The translations under genes and the position numbers were made by a program. This document shows, in pieces, positions 33,814 to 43,511 of a stretch of DNA of 64,000 nt. Location of the stretch: contig JAZBRS010000020.1 of the NCBI GenBank assembly GCA_037176725.1, forward strand, positions 88,544,001-88,608,000, in the 5' to 3' direction. The number at the start of each line of letters is the position of its first letter. The stretch's first letter is position 1. The stretch comes from Posidonia oceanica (Eukaryota; Streptophyta; Magnoliopsida; Alismatales; Posidoniaceae). The notes beneath the pieces are model-generated. The model made no database searches. It had not been told where the DNA came from and was given only the letters and a program-made list of their open reading frames with translations.

Positions 33814-36800
33814 ATGGTACGCCCTTTTCTCCTTTCTGTGATTGGATCCCCACTCCTTCTCCCTCTTTCTTCCTGGGATGTCGGCGGGCTGGTGGGTCCG
33901 CCGGTGATGGGTTGTCTAGGCTGTGAGGGCTCGGACGGCTGCTTGGAGTGTTGCCGGTGGCGATGCCTGCGGCATGAAGGGGTGGTTCTTCTGACGGTGC
34001 TTGCAGCACTAAGGGCTCGGTTGAGGGCGGCTCGGCACCATGGTGGGTGGCTTGTGGCTGCAGTGCTCGGCCAGAGGGGTGGTTCTGCCGGTGTGGAGGC
34101 ACGGGGTGCTCGTAAGGCTCCTCTATTACGCCTAGATGGTGGGACCACTCGGAGGCATTCCGACGATTTGGAGGCTTGTTGAAGGAGGGCTCGGCCGACT
34201 AGAGGCTTGCTGGAAGAAGGCTCGGCCACGGGAGGCTTGCCGGATGAAGGCTCGGCCGTGGGTTGGGATTCCCTTATTGCTTGCATTTTCATTTTTCCCG
34301 AACTGTAGTATGAAATGCAAAAACGGATGTCTGTCTTGCTCTTGATTCTGATTTGCTTTGCTTGATTTTCTTTTTGCCATGCTTGATATATGCTATGCTT
34401 GATACATCTCATTGCCAATGATGATTTTGCTTGAATGTAGATTTGAATGTGCCATGAACAAGCTTGTTTATACATGATTAAATCAGTATACTGCCTTCCT
34501 AATTTGCTTGTATGTTGTGCTGGCTGTAATGATTCTTCAACTAGATCTCTGATTTTTCCTTGTTGAGTGTGGCATGCCAACTAGGCCAAATGACTTTGCA
34601 TTTCAAATTCTGAATTTGCCTGTATATTTGACTGCCATGAACTGTGTTCTGATTTTTCTGTCAAACCTAGGGATGTTGTGCTCGATCTGGTTGCATTTCT
34701 AAACATCAGTGTTTGTTTAAATACCTGATAAAGCATGCTTGTACTGCCAATTGCTTGATTTACATGCACCCGTGATATTCTTATGCCATGCCTGTTGTTT
34801 GCATTTGCATGTGCATAATTCTGCTTATGTTGGGCATTATTCCGTAAAATAAATGCTGTTGTGTGCTTTTTCTTGCATTTAGAATATGATTTGCTCTGAG
34901 CCTCCTGACTTTTGGCTTTGCAGTCTGGTTCAAGGCGAGCGGGTGCGAGCGGCGCCTCGAGCTCGAGGTCCCAGGGACAGCGAGCCTCGGGATCCCAGCC
35001 GTTTGGGGGCACTTCCGACTCGAATGACTCGTGGGAGGGTTCCGCTAGTCCAGGTGCAGCCATTCCCTTAGAGGTAGACTCAAAACCCAGCTTTTGGATC
35101 TATACTTTTGTTTCTGCTTTCGTCTGCTTCTGATTCATGCTTCGAACTTTTGGCAGGAAGCGGGAAATTATGGTGGCCGCCTGCTTAGCGGGGACCACAT
35201 CTGTGACCAGGACTGGTTTGAGGTAAGGCAACTCTTCCCCTATTAGTCACTTGCTTCGCATACGCATTGGCCCTTTCTGACCTGTTCTGCTACTTATACA
35301 GGATGGGAACTCCCACCGGGTGATGTGGTACGGCTGGACACTGATGTTGGCTCATTTTCACCATCTGCCAGATTTTTTGCGGGACTTTTTGCTGCATCAG
35401 AGTCCCTTTGGCAGCTTTTTGAGGATCCCAGCCATCCACGGCCACTACAACTTCTTCCAGGCTTTGGCTGAGCGATGGCGGTTCGAGACGCATACCTTCC
35501 ACTTCCCATACGGGGAGATGACGATCCTGCCCGAGCACTGGGCCCTACTGTCTGGATTGACTTTTGGAGGGGAGCCCATAGTGGGCAAGGGCATTTTGGG
35601 ATACGTCAGAGTTCCTGAGTTGCTAGGGAGGCCAGCGCCGGATCAGACGCGCTTGACTTACAACTTCCGCACGTCATGGCTGTTGGAGTGGAGCGGGATT
35701 TGGCCGGACCCGGCCCCTGGCTTGGCGGAGGTAGCTTTTGTTCTTCGCCATTTCCTGCTAGACTTGCTGGGGGTCATCTTCTGCGACGTGTCCGGATACT
35801 GCGTCCACACGGATTGGCTCGTCTACCTAGCTGACTTGGGCAAGCTTTGGCGCTATGACTGGGGAGGCGCTAGCTATGCGTATCTCTTGTGTAGCTTGGA
35901 CGACGTGGTTTGCAAGAACCACCGGTAGTACGTGGGCTTGTACCCCCTGATTACTGCAAGTGTTAAGTTTATTTTTGCTCGGAATTACTTTCAACTCTAT
36001 TTATTTATTGGCTGTATTGACATATTTGCCTGTTTGTCTTGTAGTACTGGGCGATGGAGCACTCTTGGCAGGGACACTACTTCTTCCGCTTCCCCGACAG
36101 TGGTGCGAGCTGGATCATATGGCGGCCTCAGGGGTCTACGGGTACGAGTCGTACCGGTACCTTCTTGATATCATCCAGGCTGACGAGGTGAGGTTTAAAT
36201 TTCAGTTTGCATTCAGTGCCTATAAACTGCTTAGAAAAACTGTTCTGATGATTGTTCTGTTTGCTTTCAGGTGGACCTGCGTCCTTTTTTGAGGTACGAG
36301 ACCTTGGAATAGGCCCCCTGGTCTTGGGCCGGAGGCTAAGGAGGGTGCAGGTTCAGTTTTTCTGCCTCAAATGATATGCTTACTACCTTCCCGGGCGGGT
36401 TCGTCACCAGTTCACTTGGGCATTTAGCATCCCCAGGCCGCCACTTGCTGATATGATGTCTGAGATTTTGACTCGGGCTGCTGCCAGGACTGCTTTGGCT
36501 ACGTCAGCAATGGCCCGGAGCCGGTTCACCATCTGGGAGGCCTCCCGTGATGAGTACATGGATTGGTTCGAGCGGGTCGGCAAGCCGCACTTGTTCCCGA
36601 AAGATCTTCGGGAGGGACAGATGCAGATGTGGTACAACGAAGGCTGGAGTCAGGTAAAGAGCTCTCTATATCACTGTAGATCTGATAAATGTAATATATG
36701 TCCTCACATTCTGACTCTTTGACTTGAATACAGGCTGTCGAGGTGCGGCTGCGGGATTGGATGCAGCAGATGCAGGCAGCTCGGGTAAAATAGCTGTAGA

Positions 36801-37208
36801 AAAGCTTTTAACATTGCTTGTAAATGCATATCTGCCTGTTCTAACATATCTGCCTCTTTGGCACAGGCAAGGCGGTAGTAGCGGCTTCCAGAGGTATAAG
36901 CCTGAACTAAATGCAAATAGCTTTATTTACCATAAATGCTTGCTAAATGTCTTATGTTTGCTTTTCAAGGGAGCAGTTCCCGATCGACCATCAACATTGA
37001 GTCCAGAGGGGAGTTCAGCGTGGACTTCGCCTTGGCGGATGTGTCGGACGTAGAGTCTCCTGCCGGGGAGTGCAGCACGGGGCCAGGTCCCTCACAGTCT
37101 CGACCAGTTACTGCCAGGCTTGGTAGGAGACTGCGAAGGAAGCAGGACAGAGAGGGCCTCCTAAGGATCCATGGTGCCCCGCCTCCTGACTCGTCTGAGG
37201 AAGACTAA
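33814..37208 (+). pseudogene. Plant mobile domain (PMD) gene, antisense to element C, about nine exons
   Basis: Same family as the PMD gene of element A, with GT-AG exons at 33,814-33,816 (ATG alone), 34,924-35,073, 35,157-35,222, 35,302-35,959, 36,045-36,187, 36,271-36,653, 36,734-36,784, 36,867-36,893 and 36,970-37,208. PMD hallmarks in order are FGSFLRIPAIHGHYN, AERWRFETHTFHFPYGEMTI, WRYDWGGASYAYLL, YRYLLDIIQADE and YYLPGRVRHQFTW, then WEASRDEYMDWF. The C-terminus is acidic. Breaks: TAG at 35,926, a stop and frame change near 36,310, a TGA or TAG near 36,375, and two stops in exon 8. The order of exons and phases through exon 6 supports a once-functional gene. It is encoded on the strand opposite to the pol of C. 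Confidence 0.8.
34165..34262 (+). repeat. GAGGCTTG...GGCTCGGCC repeats in PMD intron 1
   Basis: About four units of 29-32 bases containing GAGGCTTG and GGCTCGGCC within the first intron. Not coding. Confidence 0.6.
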
Positions 37209-37497
37209 GTGCCTGTAGTCATTGAATCTTGTTTGCTGGACTGTTTGCATTCTGTTTGCTTTCTTTATGCTTTATCCTCTGTCTGTAATTCTGGTATTGT
37301 AAACTGAACTGAATATGGAATGCAAAAAAAATGCCCAGGGGGCTTTCTGGATGGCAAAACATGTGTATCTGTGCTTGTACTGAATGCATTTGTCTGTATG
37401 ATCAAGCAAATAGCCTCTTCTGCAGTTTTGCGGAGGTTCCACAGGTTATAGGCGACTTAAGTTAACTTAAGTTGCAGTCAGAATTTTTACTGTAAAA

Positions 37498-37555
37498 AGC
37501 GTGGGAGCTCCATGCGGGACCTACACGCGGGACCTCGACACGGGACCAAGAGGCC
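37498..37555 (+). promoter_or_regulatory. GCGGGAGCTCC / GCGGGACCTC motif cluster before the DUF7745-like gene
   Basis: GTGGGAGCTCCATGCGGGACC and two further GCGGGACCTC or CACGGGACC copies. The first 16 bases are the same as in the 71-bp repeat of LTR C at about 49,659. The cluster ends about 40 bases before a TATA-like box, so it sits where a promoter element should be. Confidence 0.65.
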
Positions 37556-37592
37556 TGTCCTTGTGTCACGTGATATGCACTTCTAAGGCACC

Positions 37593-37600
37593 TATTTATA
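37593..37600 (+). promoter_or_regulatory. TATA-like box of the DUF7745-like gene in C
   Basis: TATTTATA, 78 bases before the ATG at 37,678 and downstream of the motif cluster. Confidence 0.5.
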
Positions 37601-37677
37601 TGCCCCCCACAGCCCATGGGAGTGCTAGACGCCTCCCAAAAACCCTATGGCCACCTCTTCTCCCATTTTTCTCCAAA

Positions 37678-39119
37678 ATGGTGGGTTCCTCTTGTTTTTG
37701 CTTGATTTCTATGGTTGGCCCATCACACCCTAGGTCTCCATGGTGGGGAGCTCCTGTTGGCTTGGCGAAGCTGCTGTCTAGCTTTCCCCCTATCGTTCTT
37801 CCTTGTTTGTTGGGCTCCATTCTGATCTTTGCATTTGTTTTGTGCAGGCATTTCCCACTTTGGTCACCTCGGTTCATTGCTTCGAGGTACTACAGGCATG
37901 GATCGGAAGTCTTACTGTCGACAACCGTGAGACGCTGTGGCTGTGGGGCATTTCCTCCCGAACACTGAATGTAGCCGAGGTGGAAGTCAGCTGCCACCTC
38001 CTCTGTGCCGTGGCGAGGTTCTGGAAGCCATCGCTCCATGTTTTCCGCTTTGGTTTAGTGGAAATGACACCCACTCTGGAGGAGGTGCGCTGGATCTGCG
38101 GCTTGTCGTCACTGTCAGGGCCTACTGTGTTCATGAGACGCGAGGGCTATGCGTCCGTCCTGCGTCAGTTGATGAGCCTCACTCCTGGGGAGTGTGTAGA
38201 AAGGTTGATTTGTACTGACGGGTCGACGCCTAGGATTCGCCTCGAATATTTTGAGCAGATGATCCCAAGGTGATGAGTTGTGGCTTAGGGGGTTCATCAC
38301 CCACTTCCTTAGTGAGTTGATCTTTAGCCATGGCCAGCTGGCTGTCACCGTTGAGGTGGCCGAGGTAGCCTTGGCTGTAGTAACCCGGCAGATTGATCTA
38401 GCACCAGTGATTTTGGTAGAGACCTTCTACAGGCTGGACAGGGTCTCACACCGCTGTCGCCATTTCCATGGGTGTGCGGCTATGGTTCAGGTAAACTGCC
38501 CATTATAACTGCCCAGATGGCCTAATCTATTTCTGCTCTGCTGACTCTGTTATGCTCTTTCTTTCAAGTCTAGCTGGCCTGTCACATGGGGGCAATGGCT
38601 ATCCACCCTCAGCGTCCTGTTTTTGAAAGCTACTGCCGCTCTGGGCACGTCCGGGCCATAGGGAGTGTCCGGGAGGAGTATGAGAAGCTAGAGGGGCTGA
38701 CTGGGGACACCGTGGTCTAGCAGATTCTCCCTACCGCGGCGGATCCATTTACCGTGTTCTTTAACGGAAACAACGCACGGTTGGTCGTCCTACCGGGGTT
38801 TACTGGGGGTGTTGAGTTTCATCCCATCCGAGTGCTGCGACAGTTCAGCCTTTGCCAGGATGCATTCACTGAGGGCCACATGCCTGAGAGATTCCGGTCT
38901 TATCTGCTCAATTCTTTGATGATGACGGAGGAGCTAGCCCACCCTATGAGAGGTGGAATTAGATCCATTGACATAGCTACGGTGCCTGGCTCAGACTATA
39001 CTGCTGGATACATCGCTGAGGTGCAAGCAACATGGCCCATCAGTGAGGTCCCACCTAGTGGTCCTCTATTTAGTGATGCCGAGAGCTCCAAGAGGGCGCG
39101 ACCTAGCTTGGATGGATGA
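37678..39119 (+). pseudogene. DUF7745-like gene, antisense to element C, three exons
   Basis: Unknown-function plant family recognised by ARFWKPSLHVFRFGLVEMTPTLEEV-type layout (quoted in parts: ARFWKPSLHVFRFG, EMTPTLEEV). Exon 1 is the ATG alone (37,678-37,680). Intron 1 is 37,681-37,847 (GTGGGT...GTGCAG), exon 2 is 37,848-38,490, intron 2 is 38,491-38,568 (GTAAAC...TTCAAG), and exon 3 is 38,569-39,119. The homologue in element D (58,167-59,369) reads straight across both intron sites, which confirms them. Breaks: frame change at about 38,275, one missing base at the start of exon 3, and stops at about 38,571 and 38,718. The C-terminus is rich in Ser/Arg/Lys. Confidence 0.7.
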
Positions 39120-40622
39120 AAGCAAAGTGTAGCATGTTGATCAACCTTGCGACTTGTGCAGGTCAAATCCAATGCTTGTAATTGGTTTTCAATGAATATG
39201 AAGCTAGTATGATGTTGTGTTATGCTTCCACATTGGCTTCTGTTTGTGGCGCTTGGGGCCTTCTTGGTCTTGTAAACAAAATGCAACCCAATCCACTAGT
39301 AGCTGTTCTGCAGCCAAAACCCTGTTAAACATGGGGTAACTGCACGCAAGTGCCTCACACGGGGGCTGCGCGCGGGATCCACATGCGGGGATGGTTTAAC
39401 AGGCAACTGTCAGTGTTTTCCTCCTCTCTGAGTGGTGCAAGGGGGTTGGGCGTAGCCTCCTGACTTTGTGTCTGTGACCCTCAAGTCGTGGGCAAGTCTG
39501 CTTTGCCTCCTGTCAGGGATTCTGCCTCTGAATTGTGATCCACTAGCAAAGCCTGGCTTGAACTCGGTGTATCCTTTGACACTGGTTTGCAGTTGGTGGC
39601 CTCTAATTGATGTTGGGTCAGCGATGCATGTCCGGCTCAAGAATGTCCTGTCCTTAGCCATACTGGCCTAGTGATCTCTGTAGCGGGCAACAACGTGCCT
39701 TGGCTCGGACCCGAGCGGGAACCTTGCAGTGTTCGGCAAAGAGATGCTAAATGAATGCATGATTGATGCAAATGTTTTGTCGTCCTCAGTATATGGAATG
39801 CTTTCAATGCCTACCATGGAGAAGGGAGCAGTCTCAAACCTCATCTGACTCTACCTGGATTCTTAGCTGTTGGTGGCACTTGGGGAAGGGTAATGGTGTG
39901 TTTGGTTGGTGGTGAGATGAGAATGGGCTTCGTGCCAAGCCCTCTTTAGGATCTACACCTTCTCTTTTAATTCTTTTGTTTTGCTCCCACATAGATGAGC
40001 AGGCTCACTCCATCCCTGACTTGGAGGTAACAGATGCCTGGTCTGGTGTTCAAGAGTTGTCACTGCTAAAGGGGTGGCTAGTCCTTGGGGAAATGTGTGC
40101 TTCCCAGGCATGGGCTTCGACTCCTCTCCAAGGTTGGCTGAGGGAATGGGGCTACTCTGCTCGCCTCTAACTCTAGGGATAGCTTCTATCTTCGCCTTCT
40201 ATCTTCTTGTTTCTTTTGTGCCCTAGTAGGCGGATATATAAATTTTGTATGGCTCACACTCTCGCTCTCGCCCTAGCATTTTGTCTCCCTCTCGAGGTAT
40301 AGGTCTTAGGAGGTTTGAAAATTTTGTCCATTCTCGTATTGAAAGTGGCTCCCTTACTGGCTAAGACATCTAGGTAGGACTAGATGAAGTGAGGTTGGAC
40401 CCCTTCTCGAGCAGGCAAGCTCCTCCGATTTTCCTCATTGGACCATGATTGTAATGCATGATGATGGTATTGTATGCTACATGCAAATGCTGTTTATGAC
40501 TGGCCGGATAGCATGTAAAGGAAATAAAAGAGTGCAGATGCGAGTGCATGATAGTGGGGTGGTCATGCATGCATGAGATGTAGGGGAAAGGGAATTTTGC
40601 AAGGCAAGGATACAGTTCCAGA
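39120..40622 (-). other. Element C 3' untranslated region between integrase and DUF7745-like gene
   Basis: On the minus strand 39,750-39,960 aligns with 57,640-57,850 of D (CACCACCAA...CTGCTCCCTTC segment), so it is the post-integrase region of the element. A GCGCGGGATCC/ATGCGGGG motif pair is at about 39,345-39,385. Short frames on both strands have no recognisable domain. Confidence 0.6.
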
Positions 40623-42232
40623 TCACTGGTAGTATTTTTTGAGGTAGCAGTCATTGACTAGCTCGGACTTCTCAACCTGATTCATGCTCTCGAGGATTGC
40701 TGTGCCCCTAGAGAATATCTGCTTGATGACGTAAGGACCACGCCTATTGGGCCGGAATTTGCCTCGGCTATCAGGGAGGTGAATAACTCGCAGGACCAAG
40801 TCACCCAGCGTGAAGCTTCTAGGTCTGACTTTCTTCTGATAGGATCTGGCCATCCTCTTCTGATAGCATTGAGCGTGGTGCATCGCCTGCAATCTATGCT
40901 CATCGATTAGGTTCAATTGGGCACAGCGGTCTTCGACCCATTCTGCTTCTTCTAGCTCCGCCTCCTTTAGGATTCGTAAGGATGGGATCTCAACTTCAAC
41001 AGGTAAAACTGCCTCCATGCCATAGACCAGCGAATATGGAGTTGCTCCTGTCGAGGTCCGGACTGATGTTCTATAGGCCCATAGTGCATATGGGAGCTTG
41101 TCGTGCCAATCCTTGTGAGTTTCTGCCATCTTCTTGAGGATCTTTATCAAGTTCTTGTTGGCCGACTCAACTGCGCCATTCATTTGTGGCCGATAAGGGG
41201 AGGACTTGTGGTGTTTGATCTTGAAACAGTGTAGGCTTTCCTCCATTCTCTTGGCTGTGAAGTTCATGCCATTGTCAGAGATGAGTGCATACGGGACCCC
41301 GTATTGGGCAATGATATTGTTCCTGATGAACTTCTCCGTTGCTATGGCCGTTACTGTCTTGTACGAGGCTGCCTCTACCCATTTGGTAAAGTAGTCGATT
41401 GCCACAAAGATGAAGCGATGACCGTTGGAGGCTGCAGGATGGATTGCACCGATGACATCAATCCCCCAAGTGGAGAAAGGCCAAGGTGACGCCATGTTGT
41501 GAAGCTGCTACGGTGGCGCATGGATGAAATTCCCATGTATCTGACAGTTGTGGCATCTGCGCACAAATTGGCAACAATCCGCCTCCATGGTGGACCAAAA
41601 GTAGCCTTGCAGCATAATTTTCTTGGCTAGTAACACGCTGTTCATGTGTGGGCCGCATGTCCCTACGTGGATCTGAAGCATTAGCGTGTCAGCCTGTTTT
41701 TTGTTTGTGTAGCGCAAGAGCATCTGATTGTAGGACCTTCTGTAGAGATGTCCTGCTCCCAAGACATATTTGAACGCCAGGCGTGCCATAGTCTTTCTGT
41801 CTACTATTGATGTGCCAGTTGGGAGGTTGCCAGACTCTAAGAAGACCTTGATGCCATGGTACCAGGGTGGCTCTTCTGTAATAACTGCTTCCTCGATACT
41901 CATGCAGTGTGCGGGCTGCTCGACGTGGGTGACTGAAACATCTACTGCATTGTCTTCGGGTATGGAGAGCCAGGATGCTAAGGTTGCCAAAGCATTTGCA
42001 TAGGCATTCTTGGCTCTATTCATGAAGGTGAAGCGAGTCTCCTCGAAATGCTCGATCAGTTCCAGTAGGTACTCATGGTATGGCACTAGCTTGGGGTCCT
42101 TGGTCCTCCAGTTGCCATTGACTTGGGAGACGACTAGCATTGCATCGTCGTGCACATGCAGCTTCCGCACACCATGCTCGAGTGCGACTCGCAGTTCTAG
42201 GATGCAGGCTTCATATTCTGTCTCGTTGTTGG
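40623..42232 (-). pseudogene. pol: Element C RNase H C-terminal part and integrase
   Basis: The archaeal-type RNase H begins abruptly at TNNETEYEACILELRVALEHG, so its first strand with the first catalytic Asp is missing. The rest has HDDAMLVVSQV and NAYANALATLASWL. The integrase zinc region is HVGTCGPHMN then RRCHNCQIHG. The catalytic triad is intact: WGIDVIGAIH, ISDNGMNF and GAVESANKN. The end LKKYYQ is shared with D. One TAG (about 41,508) separates the zinc region from the core; otherwise this is a long clean frame, suggesting that C is younger or better conserved than D. Confidence 0.88.
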
Positions 42233-42236
42233 TGCA
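42228..42236 (-). other. RT deletion junction in element C
   Basis: Protease-side sequence ending in an Ala-rich NEAAAQAALHQ segment is joined to RNase H sequence CTNNETEYEA. In D the equivalent points are about 51,950 and 55,160, so roughly 3.2 kb is missing in C. Confidence 0.75.
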
Positions 42237-43511
42237 GTGCTGCTTGTGCTGCGGCTTCATTGAGGTTGGGATCGAGGATACCTGCACTGACGAAGTTAGA
42301 TAAACCGAAAGGGATGATCATCCTCCGACCCCTCCCGCGCCAGTATGCATCCTTACGTGGTTGCCAGTCGTAACCGAGACCTTCGTGGTCTCTCCTTTCT
42401 TCTGTCGTGACTGGCTTAGCGATCCCCTGGCCGTGCAGCCTGAGCCGTGTCCTATGCTTGTAGCCCCACCTGTGACAAAGGTTCTCGACCATCCAAGAAG
42501 GGTTTCCCTGAGCGGTCGGAAGATTGATGCGCTCGAGATCAGAAAGGAAGTCAACCGGTTCAAACCGATTAACGCGATACATAACATCGGTGGGTTTAGG
42601 ATCAAAGGAGACAGTCTGTGGGGAAACTGAGGAGACCGCCTCGCCTCCCTCTCCGTCAAAGTTTTTAGCCATGACAGCAATATTTTCGTTATCGTGGCGG
42701 AACTTTATCATTCGGTGGAGAGTTGAGGGGATCACCTGATGTTGGTGTAGCCAAGGGCGTCCCAAAAGAAGATTGAAAGACGGCTCTAAATCGACGACGA
42801 AAAGGTCCACATCGAATACCACTAGGCCGATGGCAAGGGGGATAACCAAAGCTCCCAGAGCATCGTGGTGCATGTTGTCAAACGACGTCATCCCTTTGGT
42901 GACTGGTGTGATATCCTCGGCTTTGAATCCGAGTTTGCTTGCGATGCGCAAGGGGCAGACATTGAGGCCTACGCCATTATCAACAGGGTTAGAGGGATGC
43001 GGAGATCGTTGTACTGCACCATGACAAAGAGGGGCATGTTGTGGCATGCCCCTGCCAGGGGGAGCTCGTCACTCGAGAAAGAGATGATGTGGGGTTCCGC
43101 AATCATGCCCACTATGCTTTCAAGGGTTGCAGGCTTGATGGTCTGGGATACGTGGGCTGCTTGGAACACACGGATGAAGGCCTCTCGGTGCTCCGTAGAA
43201 GAGTGGATTAGGTCCCAGATCGAAATGTCGGCTTTCACCCTCTTAAGCTGGGCGGTAATGTCGGCACTAGGCTGGCCTTTCTGGGTGGAGGCAGAGGGTT
43301 GAATGGGGTCCTGGGGTGGTTTGGTGGTTTGCTTTGCTGATGGAGTGGGTGTGGCTTCTGGGGTGGTAGGCTGGGCTACCGAAGCTGGAGGCCTGTATAC
43401 CCTTCCCGAACGCATGACCTCTGTGCACATTTCTGTGGCGTAGTCATATGGGACTCTATGGGTGTCCCGAGTCAGAGTAAGGACCACAGGTATGTAGGCC
43501 GCAAGCTCCAC
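42233..43511 (-). pseudogene. Element C protease and G-patch-like motif
   Basis: A helical lead-in (ISIWDLIHSSTEHREAF) precedes a retropepsin whose active site reads VDNGVGLN. DNG in place of DTG is shared with D (VDNGSGLN) and is a known variant in Ogre/Tat proteases. LLLGRPWLHQHQ follows. WGYKHRTRLRLHGQGI and GLGYDW (about 42,460-42,560) look like a weakened G-patch. Frame changes are at about 43,515 and 42,980. At about 42,232 the sequence jumps into RNase H, so the whole RT and the linker before it are deleted. Confidence 0.8.
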
